Assembly: GCA_934590135.1 (NCBI GenBank)
Contig: CAKTOT010000001.1
Location: 34,535-98,534 of the forward strand
Direction: 5' to 3'
Source: an uncultured Muribaculaceae bacterium
GTDB taxonomy: Bacteria > Bacteroidota > Bacteroidia > Bacteroidales > Muribaculaceae
Length of the DNA: 64,000 nucleotides
Made by a program: the position numbers and the translations under genes. Each line of letters opens with the position of its first letter. Position 1 is the first letter of the stretch. This document shows positions 7,077-15,514 of this stretch, piece by piece. The notes under the pieces were generated by a model. The model was not told where the DNA came from, did no database searches, and was given only the letters and a program-made list of their open reading frames with translations.

Positions 7077-10000
7077 TTACTTGATGATGACTTTGGCGGT
7101 CTTATTGCCTTGACGACGTACGTATATGCCGGGGGTGAGATTGTCGGCATCGACGCGTACGCCTTGCAGGTTGAAGTACTCGATGGCCGCGTCGTTGGCA
7201 TCAACGGCAACGTCGTCTACGCCCACCTTGGCAATCTTGACGGCTATGTCGTGGTATGCCACGTGGCCGCGCGATACCGAACGTAGACGCAGCGTGGCAT
7301 CACCGAAAGTCTTGGGGGTGATGGTCAGCTGTTTGCCTTCGATGGCGACATCGGCGATATCTTCGAGCTGAGTATCATTGGCTGCAACGACAGACAGAGC
7401 AATCTCTGAATCGACGTCATCGGCATCGGTGAATCGACCGGTGAGGTCTACAATCTTGGGTTCGTCGTAGTTGTCAAGGTCAACTTTCTCGAGATCGGTG
7501 ATTACCTCGGCGCGGTCGGGGTTGACCGGCATAGCGGGGAACCAGTAGTACGGAGTCAGAGCGAAGTTCTTAAGTTCCTTGCCGGTGGTGCCGTCTACGA
7601 AGTAGTACCAATTGTAGCGATAGTTGGAGGAAGAACCGTGGGTGGTGGCCAGCATCAGACGGTCGTTGACATCGTCATAGCCGATAGTGCCATACTGAGC
7701 CTGCGTGGAGCCGTTCATACCTTCGCGTTTGCCCAGAGAGAAGAGCGGCTCTGATGGTACGTCGCCTTCCATATCCCAGGCGTAGATGTTGCCCGAGCCG
7801 GACCACGAGCCACCGTCCATCCAGTAGAGAACGTTCTTTTTCTTGGCAGCCAGGAAGTTGGTGTGACGCCACGAGCCCCACTGACAAGCTACGCTCTGGT
7901 TGATAGCGACTTCCTTGGCGATTTCGGCTGTCTCGGGGTTGATGCAGTAGAGCTTCTTGGTAGCCATCATCCATACGTTGCCGTCGGCGGCGAGGACTAC
8001 GCCTTGAGCGGCGGACTCTTCGATGGTCTTGACATAGGTGTCGGTGGCGGTGTCGATGACGTGTAGGCCTTTGCCTTGCTGTACGGCAAAAGCATACTTG
8101 CCGGCGGCGATGATGTCGCCCATCTGGTTGGAATAGGCACTACCGCCGCCGATGCCGGCGATGTCGGCTGCATCAAGGACGTATGTATCACCCTGAGCGC
8201 GGCATACGCGTACTCCCGAGGCATGTGTCAGGTAGAATTTGTCGGGGCCTACACCGCAGGCAGCGCGGCCGTCACCGCCGATTTCGTCAAAGGCGGCAAT
8301 TTTCTTGAGTGTCTTGGCGTCAGCTATGACCACGCGTCCGCCGCCGGCTTCGGTGCCGCGGAGGTCGCCGCCGTCACGTGCTTGCTTGGACATTACGACG
8401 AGGCGGTCGGCGTATACTGTTGCAAATTGCGAGGTTGCGCCGAAGGCTTGGAAGGGGTTCTCGCGTTCGTAGACTTTGCCGGTGAAGGCGTAGTCATCGC
8501 CTACGAAGTTGATGGAGCCGCTGCAGTGGCCGAACCATTCTTCGTTGAGCCAGAACATACCCTTGGTGTAGTCGATAGGCGTTTCGCGTTCGCGGTCTTC
8601 GACTACGAGCTTGAAGGTGAGCTGTGTGCCGCTGCCGTCGGCTGCGGTGTAAGTGACGTTGGTTTCGCCGAGCTTGAAGGTGGTCAGCTCGTAGAAGTTG
8701 CGCGTGGGATTGAAGGCCTTGGCGGCATAGATGGTGCACAACGAGGGGTCTTCGATGGAGATGGTGAAGTCCGTGAGGTCGGCATCGGAGGGTTCGATGA
8801 CGGGGTTGGCGGCAATCATTGAGTTGTAAGGCACGCGCAGTACGCCATCGACTACGCCGTCGAGGGTGATGGATGTCACGGGCTTAACCGGAGCTACTTT
8901 GGCTACAAGTATGCCGCGTACGGCGGGATTCTCGGAGCTTTCGACGTAGATGTATGCATCGCCTTTGACTCCGGAAGTGACTTTGCCGTTGTTCTTATTG
9001 TAGCTCAGGACGTTGCTGACGCCGGCAGTGTATGTGAGGTTGCTGGCGGAGGTGTCCTCGTCGTTGATTGTGGAGGTCAGCGCGTAGGACTTTTTCAGGC
9101 CGATGGCATATACGCCGATGGCATCCGGGGTAAGGTCGGCGATAGAGAGCTCGATGCCCGAAGGATTGGCGAGTGAGGCGAACTCTTTCCATCCGTCGGC
9201 AGTCAGATAAGCTTCGCGGCCTGCGGCGGGTACTGTCACCAGAGCCGTTGTCTTAACGGCGGCATTGAAGTTGCCGGCAGCGGGGATGACGGGAGTGGCT
9301 ATGGTGATGTATTTCAGCGCTTCGGCCTTGGACAGGTCGGGCGTTGAAGTGACGCTGCCGCAGAGGAATAGATCTTCCAGAGCACTCTTTACGGAGAATA
9401 TTTTGCCGGTATGGTCTGCATCGGTCTTGTCGCTTATCAGTTGGCGGCCCAACGAAAGCTTGGTCAGCGGGCAGGTTGTCGATGACAAATCCTCTGGGCA
9501 GGATAGGAACATGTCCGTGTAGCTGTCGTAATGGGTTGTGATCCGCAGCGGCTCGGCGGCGGGCTTGATGGTAAGCTCGGTCAGTGCGCCACAGTTGTTG
9601 AAGGCATTGTAGGATATTTTTTTCAGCGATGAAGGCAGGATGACCGATGTCATTGTCTTATTGGTGTTCCAATTGCCGTTCATGGCGCCGAGTGCCATGT
9701 CTCCGATTTCTTCAACACCTTCGGGGATTTCCACGGTGGTGAACTTAGCGCCGCGGAATGCCCAGTCGCCGATAGTTTTCAGTTTATTGCCGGAGAAGCT
9801 GACTTTTGCAAGCGTTTTGCAGTCCTCAAAAGCACTCTCGCCGATCGCGACGACAGAAGATGGGATGGATATGCTCGGAAGCACACGGCAGTCCTGAAAT
9901 GTGCCGTTGAGTTCGGTTACGACGCATTTCCAATTAAAATTCACCTTGGTAAGGCTAAGACATGACTGGAAGATAGGCCCGGCGACCTTAAGGCCGGTGG

Positions 10001-10406
10001 GGAAGGCGATGCTTGTCACGCCGGTACACGAGTTGAAGGCGTAGTCGCCGATTTCGGTGACGGATGCCGGGAACGAAAGATAGGTCAACCCCGTGCAGTT
10101 GAAGAAGGCGTTTTTGCCGATTTTGGTGATGCCTTCCGCTATTTCGAGGTCGGTAATATCATAGTTGTAAGCAAAAGCATCATCATCAATGGCGATTACT
10201 TTGTATTCTTTGCCGTTGTAGGTGATGGAGGCCGGAATGATGATGTCGCCCGAAGGGGCTGTCTCGCCTGTCAGCGGGGCGCGTACCGTAGCGGTGCCGG
10301 CGCTGTTGGTCGAGTAGTACAGACCGTCCACCTTGATGTCGCGAGCGTTGGCTGTCAGCGCAAGGAAGCAGCCTAATGCACCTATAATCAATGATTTGTA
10401 GTTCAT
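7077..10406 (-). CDS. Large T9SS cargo: BspA-type leucine-rich repeats fused to BtuG-like propeller
   Basis: The product has 1109 residues. After a signal peptide (MNYKSLIIGALGCFLALTANA), residues about 60-400 are BspA/TpLRR-type leucine-rich repeats (e.g. ITKIGKNAFFNCTGLTYLSF), a surface-adhesion fold. Residues about 420-600 are Ig-like/bacterial Big-type segments (YTAGVSNVLSYNKNNGKVTS). From about 615 a DUF5074-type propeller starts with MFWLNEEWFGHCSGSINFVG, parallel to the LNEDWYGHxNSTINYL of its neighbours. The last ~75 residues include IEYFNLQGVRVDADNLTPGI and YVRRQG, a T9SS type A tail. It lies in the B12 locus between two other T9SS cargo genes. The LRR-propeller fusion suggests attachment plus ligand capture in one molecule; this is inference. 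Confidence 0.8.
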   Translation of the reverse strand: MNYKSLIIGALGCFLALTANARDIKVDGLYYSTNSAGTATVRAPLTGETAPSGDIIIPASITYNGKEYKVIAIDDDAFAYNYDITDLEIAEGITKIGKNAFFNCTGLTYLSFPASVTEIGDYAFNSCTGVTSIAFPTGLKVAGPIFQSCLSLTKVNFNWKCVVTELNGTFQDCRVLPSISIPSSVVAIGESAFEDCKTLAKVSFSGNKLKTIGDWAFRGAKFTTVEIPEGVEEIGDMALGAMNGNWNTNKTMTSVILPSSLKKISYNAFNNCGALTELTIKPAAEPLRITTHYDSYTDMFLSCPEDLSSTTCPLTKLSLGRQLISDKTDADHTGKIFSVKSALEDLFLCGSVTSTPDLSKAEALKYITIATPVIPAAGNFNAAVKTTALVTVPAAGREAYLTADGWKEFASLANPSGIELSIADLTPDAIGVYAIGLKKSYALTSTINDEDTSASNLTYTAGVSNVLSYNKNNGKVTSGVKGDAYIYVESSENPAVRGILVAKVAPVKPVTSITLDGVVDGVLRVPYNSMIAANPVIEPSDADLTDFTISIEDPSLCTIYAAKAFNPTRNFYELTTFKLGETNVTYTAADGSGTQLTFKLVVEDRERETPIDYTKGMFWLNEEWFGHCSGSINFVGDDYAFTGKVYERENPFQAFGATSQFATVYADRLVVMSKQARDGGDLRGTEAGGGRVVIADAKTLKKIAAFDEIGGDGRAACGVGPDKFYLTHASGVRVCRAQGDTYVLDAADIAGIGGGSAYSNQMGDIIAAGKYAFAVQQGKGLHVIDTATDTYVKTIEESAAQGVVLAADGNVWMMATKKLYCINPETAEIAKEVAINQSVACQWGSWRHTNFLAAKKKNVLYWMDGGSWSGSGNIYAWDMEGDVPSEPLFSLGKREGMNGSTQAQYGTIGYDDVNDRLMLATTHGSSSNYRYNWYYFVDGTTGKELKNFALTPYYWFPAMPVNPDRAEVITDLEKVDLDNYDEPKIVDLTGRFTDADDVDSEIALSVVAANDTQLEDIADVAIEGKQLTITPKTFGDATLRLRSVSRGHVAYHDIAVKIAKVGVDDVAVDANDAAIEYFNLQGVRVDADNLTPGIYVRRQGNKTAKVIIK

Positions 10407-10503
10407 AATAGGTTTGAATTTTGTTGATAGTTGGCCTGAGTGTGAATCGATATCACACCCAAAACCGGGGTCCATAATATGTTTTAATTATATTTTTGTG
10501 CTT

Positions 10504-11454
10504 TTACAGGCGCACCTTGTGGGCGCCGCCCGAAGATGTGCGCACGATGTATATTCCCGGAGGCAGGTTGCCGAGGCGGTCGGCATAACGGCCAAGGCAT
10601 ACGCCGGAGAGCGTGTACACGGTGGCAGATGTATCTTGTGCGGGTTTGATTACAGGATTTATTTCCTGTATGGAATTGACATTCAGGTGATCGTAATCTA
10701 ATTCTATACTCCAATCGACTTCTGTCGATCCGTAATCATCGCCTTGGAAGTTGTGGTAGGCCCAGCCGTTGACGGCGCCGTCTGTCAGCTCGACGGAGGA
10801 CATACCCAGACCGGAATAGCCCATTTCGTCAAGTATGGCATCGCCCACCCAATAGCTCCAGTATCCGTTGTACCATCCGGCACGCCACAATATATTTTTC
10901 GGCGCGCCTTCTTCCAACTGCCAGTGATCGTAGTCGTAGGCGCTGTATCCGTATTCGCGGTGGCTTAGGGGATGTTCGATGACGTGCGTTGTCTTGGCTT
11001 CCTCGATGGCCTGATTGCAGATCTCTTGTGTTGCGGCGCGGGGGGCTCCGGTCTGCCCCATACCTGTATTGGGCGTATAGTAGCCGAAGGAGATATTGGC
11101 GTCATTGGCGGCGCCTTCGAAGTCGTATCGCAGGTAGTTCGTTACCGCGTGGTCGAAACTGAATCCCGCGCCGGAGAATGTGTAGCCGAAGTTGGTCCAC
11201 TGAATCATAACGTCGAAGTCGGTGGAGGCAGCGGCTATGGCTTTCACCATATCGGCGCCGGAGGGCTTAGAGATGGTACTGTCCCAGCGGAAACCCCAGA
11301 CTTGAGCGACTTTTTGTTCGTCAAAAAGCACAACCAATGCGGCACGTGCATCGCCCTCGCCTGTCCAATGTGTAATTTTGTCGAAGTCCAGAGTGGTTGC
11401 ACCGCAAGACAGTGCTATGGTGCATATTGCCGTAAGGAGTAGGTGTCTAACCAT
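10504..11454 (-). CDS. T9SS-secreted protein of unknown function in the B12 locus
   Basis: The 316-residue product has a signal peptide (MVRHLLLTAICTIALSCGATT) and a T9SS-type tail: YTLSGVCLGRYADRLGNLPP, then GIYIVRTSSGG, ending HKVRL. The N-terminal mature part contains HWTGEGDARAALVV and VWGFRWDST. From memory this resembles a family of secreted proteins with 'ALVV..W.DG..WGYRWDG', but I cannot name a domain with confidence. The centre is rich in aromatic residues (WYNGYWSYWVGDAILDEMGY), which could form a ligand face. It lies 78 bases after the terminator-like hairpin and 97 bases before the LRR-propeller gene. A corrinoid-related role is only suggested by context. Confidence 0.75.
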   Translation of the reverse strand: MVRHLLLTAICTIALSCGATTLDFDKITHWTGEGDARAALVVLFDEQKVAQVWGFRWDSTISKPSGADMVKAIAAASTDFDVMIQWTNFGYTFSGAGFSFDHAVTNYLRYDFEGAANDANISFGYYTPNTGMGQTGAPRAATQEICNQAIEEAKTTHVIEHPLSHREYGYSAYDYDHWQLEEGAPKNILWRAGWYNGYWSYWVGDAILDEMGYSGLGMSSVELTDGAVNGWAYHNFQGDDYGSTEVDWSIELDYDHLNVNSIQEINPVIKPAQDTSATVYTLSGVCLGRYADRLGNLPPGIYIVRTSSGGAHKVRL

Positions 11455-11470
11455 ATAAGTCGGGCTTTGA

Positions 11471-11521
11471 TAAAAAAATACGGGAAGACGGTCGGGATGT
11501 GTCCGTGGACCGTCTTCCCGT
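11471..11521 (-). terminator. Intrinsic terminator or attenuator inside the B12 locus
   Basis: On the minus strand, perfect 14-bp arms (11521-11508 and 11493-11480, ACGGGAAGACGGTC and its complement) are followed at once by A and seven Ts (11478-11472). This is a textbook rho-independent terminator. It lies right after the gene ending at 11533 and before the gene starting at 11454. I see no promoter in the 78-base gap, so downstream genes may depend on read-through. Confidence 0.8.
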
Positions 11522-11532
11522 GAATTGTCTGA

Positions 11533-12942
11533 TTAGCGCAGTAGTACTTTTTGAGTATTTGCGCCGCGGCGTTCGATGTATATGCCTGCGGGTGCGTTTT
11601 CGGGGTTGATACGACGGCCTTGCAGGTCGTAGTATTCGGGCTCGGCGTTGATGTCGGTGTCAGGAATGGTGATGTCGCCTATGCCGGTAGTGCTTTTGTC
11701 ATCATTTTCGGTGAAGATGGGCAGCGAGGGGAACCAATAACTATCAATCATAGCGTATTCTTTGAGGAGTTCGCCGGATGAGCTGTAGCGACGTGTCCAG
11801 TAGCTGTTGGAACCTGTGTCCTGATTGACGGCCATATAAATTTCGTCCGTCACGGGGTGGATGCGCATCGAGGAACCGTAGATATAACGGTCTTTGCTTG
11901 TGTATGTTCCGCCGGTTTCGATGATGGTTTCAGCCTCGTGTGTGACAGTGTTGAAGCGTACCACTTGGGTGGCCATATACCACATGAAGTATCCTGCATC
12001 GCCTTTCCAGTAGATGTAGTCGTTGTGCATGCTGGCGCACATACAGTCGGGTGTCCATGCGTACCAAGTGTTGGTGGGCTGGGGCACGGAGGTATCAAGC
12101 TCGATGAATTCGGCAGTCAGGGCTACCGGGTCGATGCGTACGACATACGACATTGTCTCGCCGTAGCTGGACGATATACTGCCGTTGACGCCGGCCCAGA
12201 TAACGCCGTTGCGATCCTTGATGAGCGAACCGACACCGATGTCTTCGCCCAGTTGCTTGAAGTCAATGGTCTTGACAATGAGGTCGGTGGCGGCGTCTAC
12301 AACTTGCACGCCGTAGGTTTGATGTGCGATGAATACGTATTTGCCGCTCAAAACCATAGCTCCACATTGTCCGTGATACAGCGAGCCGGAGGGGTTGGTT
12401 GCGTCTTGGTCGCTATTGCCATTGGGGTTCTCGGTTCCGGCTATTTGCTTGATTACGCTATTGGTGTGGGTGTCGAATACCCATACGCCGTTGGTCGAAG
12501 ATATGTATATCTTGTCTGCCGAAACGCCCACGACACCACGGCCGTCACAGCGTGCGCCCGAGGGATCGATATTGGTCAGTTGGGCTATGCATTTCATTGA
12601 GTTGTAGTCGCATACGGTGATACGCGCGCCGGTGACGGATGCTCCGGGGTCTTTCTCTTGCTTGGAGATGAGGTAGAGGCGTCCACCCCAGGCGATACCG
12701 TCTTGTGCGGTACATCCGAGTTCCTTGCCCGGGTTACGGGTCTTGAAAACGCGGTATTCCCAGTAGTTGCCGTCCGGATCGTCCGGGCGCAAGTAGTTGA
12801 TGGTGGAGTTGTTGTGTCCGTACCAGTCTTCGTTGAGGTAGAAGAAACCTCCCGAGAGGTCTTCTTCGGCCGAAGCGACAAGCGTACCGACCATAGCGAT
12901 AGCTATGGCGGCCGTAAGTTTCTTGCTGTAAAATTTTTTCAT
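11533..12942 (-). CDS. BtuG-like (DUF5074-type) beta-propeller with T9SS sorting tail
   Basis: The 469-residue product has a signal peptide (MKKFYSKKLTAAIAIAMVGT, then LVASAE) and a propeller that starts FYLNEDWYGHNNSTINYLRP. Blades such as WVFDTHTNSVIKQIAGTENP and MVLSGKYVFIAHQTYGVQVV follow. The tail EYYDLQGRRINPENAPAGIY, then IERRGANTQKVLLR, is a T9SS type A domain. It is the nearest paralog of the protein at 5651-7054 and more distant from the lipoprotein BtuG at 14244-15422. There is no lipobox, so it uses a different surface route from BtuG. It lies 69 bases after the BtuH-like gene and directly before the internal terminator, so it is the last gene certain to be in the main riboswitch-controlled transcript. 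Confidence 0.82.
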   Translation of the reverse strand: MKKFYSKKLTAAIAIAMVGTLVASAEEDLSGGFFYLNEDWYGHNNSTINYLRPDDPDGNYWEYRVFKTRNPGKELGCTAQDGIAWGGRLYLISKQEKDPGASVTGARITVCDYNSMKCIAQLTNIDPSGARCDGRGVVGVSADKIYISSTNGVWVFDTHTNSVIKQIAGTENPNGNSDQDATNPSGSLYHGQCGAMVLSGKYVFIAHQTYGVQVVDAATDLIVKTIDFKQLGEDIGVGSLIKDRNGVIWAGVNGSISSSYGETMSYVVRIDPVALTAEFIELDTSVPQPTNTWYAWTPDCMCASMHNDYIYWKGDAGYFMWYMATQVVRFNTVTHEAETIIETGGTYTSKDRYIYGSSMRIHPVTDEIYMAVNQDTGSNSYWTRRYSSSGELLKEYAMIDSYWFPSLPIFTENDDKSTTGIGDITIPDTDINAEPEYYDLQGRRINPENAPAGIYIERRGANTQKVLLR

Positions 12943-13011
12943 TTTTACTTGATAAATATGATTGTATGATATATTGATTACGAATATGCTTGCAATTTCG
13001 GCCTGTGTGTA

Positions 13012-14247
13012 TCATCGCCGTCTCGCCGCGGTGGGCACCATGGTGGCGATGACGTGGAGGTCGGCGGCACGACTTAGCTCGGTGGAAGTCTCGCCTATCC
13101 ATCCGCAGTACTGATTGACGGCGGTGTATACGCGTATCCAGTCGGCGCCGGGTAGCTTGACGGGACGGCCGTCGGCATCTACGGCGTTGGAGATGTCGAA
13201 GCTATTGAGCTCGGGATAGTCGTTGGGATGGTTGTCCACGTATCCCCAGTCATAGCTGTACAATATATAATATGTTCCGGCGCCGCTGCGGTCGATGGCG
13301 TTGGGCGCCAGGCAACTGCCTTGGAATGTCAGCGTCTGCTGCGGCATCCATTTGGGCCAGTATTCTCCATCGTGGAATATGTTGTGAGCGACGTATCCCG
13401 TTGCGCCGGTATTGTCCTTCCACGGAATGTAATACAGATTGTCAAGTGCGCCATTTTTTACCACCTCGGCCGTCGGGTCGGGGCGACTGTATGTAATTGT
13501 GTAGTTGTGGCGTGTCTTGGGCGAATAGTATTCGCTGCCGGCCAGCTCGTACCACGGGTCATCGGCTATGCCGTTGCAATTGGCGTCGTAGCTCACCATC
13601 ACTATGCCTGGCTCGGCGCTGCCGCCGCGGTCTTCGGGATGTGTGGCTTCGTAGAAGCAGTTGCCCCAAATACGGAAGTCGTTGCCGGGGAGATTGACCA
13701 CGGTATGGTCAAAGGCGAAGGTGACATATCCGCCGTAGGCCCCGAGCGAAATCATTACGTCGTTGGTGCCGCTGATGCACTCGCCGGCTTTACGCGCCAT
13801 GTCCTCGGCGGTATCGCCTTCGTCGTAGCGCGGCATATCATTGACAAATTGTCCGGGGGCGGGGCAGTACTCGGTTACGGTGGATATGTAGGGGCTGTAC
13901 TCAACTTCCTCGTGAAGCACGTCCACGGTCATCGTATGGCTCACCGGTACGGAAGTGTCCACGATGTCGAAGCGCAAGGTGTAGCGCCCTTCTTCGGCGG
14001 TGAGGAATACCAAACGGCGTTGTCCTTCGATAATGCTGTCGGTGCCGTCGGGACGTGTGATGGTCCAGCGGTAGTCTTGGCCGGTGAGTGCCGGGTCAAG
14101 GTCCAGCTTGGTCATACGTGCCACGCGGTAGTAATCGTCCAGCCCGAGGCTGACAATGGGTGTATCGCCGCCGTTACAGCCGATGATTGTCAGGGCAATC
14201 GTGGCCGATATCAAGTATATTATGCCTTTGTGTAGTGTCTGCATCAT
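13012..14247 (-). CDS. Surface lipoprotein of the B12 locus, BtuH-like candidate
   Basis: The 411-residue product has a lipoprotein signal ending ALTIIGC (Cys24). Residues about 35-135 form a PKD/Ig-like domain (YRWTITRPDGTDS, EGRYTLRFDIVD). The larger C-terminal part contains NDVMISLGAYGGYVTFAFDH, FRIWGNCFYEATHPEDRGGS, and YDANCNGIADDPWYELAGSE; the last resembles a calcium-binding D-x-N-x-N-G loop. From memory, proteins of this type are often called 'cell surface protein' next to btuB in Bacteroidetes, and BtuH is a described class of B12-binding lipoprotein there. I cannot prove it is that class. Its ATG overlaps the btuG stop (ATGA at 14247-14244), so translation is probably coupled. The start could also be the next ATG codon. 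Confidence 0.72.
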   Translation of the reverse strand: MMQTLHKGIIYLISATIALTIIGCNGGDTPIVSLGLDDYYRVARMTKLDLDPALTGQDYRWTITRPDGTDSIIEGQRRLVFLTAEEGRYTLRFDIVDTSVPVSHTMTVDVLHEEVEYSPYISTVTEYCPAPGQFVNDMPRYDEGDTAEDMARKAGECISGTNDVMISLGAYGGYVTFAFDHTVVNLPGNDFRIWGNCFYEATHPEDRGGSAEPGIVMVSYDANCNGIADDPWYELAGSEYYSPKTRHNYTITYSRPDPTAEVVKNGALDNLYYIPWKDNTGATGYVAHNIFHDGEYWPKWMPQQTLTFQGSCLAPNAIDRSGAGTYYILYSYDWGYVDNHPNDYPELNSFDISNAVDADGRPVKLPGADWIRVYTAVNQYCGWIGETSTELSRAADLHVIATMVPTAARRR

Positions 14248-15422
14248 CGTTTTTCGTAAAAACATATATGAGCCGGGATGTCGCCGGTACGGACGCTCCA
14301 TTGGCGTTTGCCGTCGGGACTGAAGCAGTAGAGCGTGCCCGAGGATACGTAATTCTTGGCATCGGTGACGTAGATGTCGCCCGTGACGGGGTGTACGGTG
14401 ATGCCGTAGGGCATCTTGATGTTTTGCTCGGTGCCATCGGTGATGAAGTTGTCGGCTACACGCTGGCGGTCGCGCACGTTGACGATGCCGTATGATATGG
14501 TATTGGTGCCGGTAAAGTTGCTCCACGCTACGCCGATATAATACATACTGTCGTCTCGTATTGCCATATCGCTCACGGCAATGTCCAGACATCCGGCCAC
14601 GCGCATCTCGCCGGTGCCCTCGTCGCGCTCCAGGTAATACAGGCGTGGCGGCACGCTGTTGTAGTCGCCGCGCGAGGTCACCCATAGACGGTTGTATTTG
14701 TCCTTGCGTATGCGGTGCAGGTTGATGGCCACGGGTATCTGACGCACTTGTTTGAAGTCTATCAATTGGATTACGGATACGGTGTTGTCATAATTGGGCA
14801 CTCGGTATCCGCCGCTATTGGCGACGTACATATAGTCGTCGATAATCTCCATTTCCTCGGGCTGGTATCCGACGATGCAACGCCTTGTTACCTTGAGGCT
14901 GGTGGTGTCCACCTCGTAGACTGCGCCTTTGGGCGAATCGGGGTCGATGAGCACCGGGCCGACGTAGCTGCTGACGTATGCCTTGCCGCGATGGAACTTG
15001 ATGTATCGACAGTTGGGTATATCTATTTGGGCGATGCGTACGGCTGTCTTTGCGTCCAGGACCTCGACTTTATGGCTGCAATTGACTACGAGGTAGAGCT
15101 TGCTGCCGTAGATGGCTATGTCGTTGCCGACATCTCCGAGTTCTTTGATGACATTGGGGTTGCGCTCGGGGTATATATTGCGCGCATACAGTCCGGTGAC
15201 GTAGTCCAGGTAGTCGAGAGTGCATTTATTGCTGCCCATATTGCCTTCGTTGAGCAGGTACATACCGCGTATGCGGCCTTCGCTGTCAGGCACTGCCGGC
15301 ACGGGGTCATACTCTGCCGGCACCACGAGCTCGTCCTCGCGACAGCTCGTGGTACATAGCATGAGTAGCAGAAAACAAATCATACATCCCGTTAGTCGGA
15401 ATGACGTATGGGGATGAATCAT
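14244..15422 (-). CDS. btuG: Surface vitamin B12-binding propeller lipoprotein BtuG
   Basis: The 392-residue product has a lipoprotein signal ending MLCTTSC (Cys27) followed by REDE, an acidic surface-export signal. The mature part is a seven-bladed YncE/DUF5074-like propeller: MYLLNEGNMGSNKCTLDYLD, VGNDIAIYGSKLYLVVNCSH, and PYGITVHPVTGDIYVTDAKN. BtuG in Bacteroides binds cobalamin with very high affinity on the cell surface and hands it to BtuB. The position directly behind a riboswitch-led btuB is the classical arrangement. The gap to btuB is 92 bases; the stop overlaps the next start by 4 bases. The start is the ATG at 15422; an internal ATG at 15383 would cut the signal short. Confidence 0.88.
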   Translation of the reverse strand: MIHPHTSFRLTGCMICFLLLMLCTTSCREDELVVPAEYDPVPAVPDSEGRIRGMYLLNEGNMGSNKCTLDYLDYVTGLYARNIYPERNPNVIKELGDVGNDIAIYGSKLYLVVNCSHKVEVLDAKTAVRIAQIDIPNCRYIKFHRGKAYVSSYVGPVLIDPDSPKGAVYEVDTTSLKVTRRCIVGYQPEEMEIIDDYMYVANSGGYRVPNYDNTVSVIQLIDFKQVRQIPVAINLHRIRKDKYNRLWVTSRGDYNSVPPRLYYLERDEGTGEMRVAGCLDIAVSDMAIRDDSMYYIGVAWSNFTGTNTISYGIVNVRDRQRVADNFITDGTEQNIKMPYGITVHPVTGDIYVTDAKNYVSSGTLYCFSPDGKRQWSVRTGDIPAHICFYEKR

Positions 15423-15514
15423 AGGTCTATATATTATTGTATTGATATAACCGCGGTCGCGTGTCGCCTCTGCGGCACGTGCCATCATCGTCTTTGAGTC
15501 CGTATTCCTGCTTG

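Noticed and set aside
13228..14235. 335-codon plus-strand frame
   Set aside because: It is antisense to the BtuH-like lipoprotein gene, which has a proper lipobox and translational coupling.
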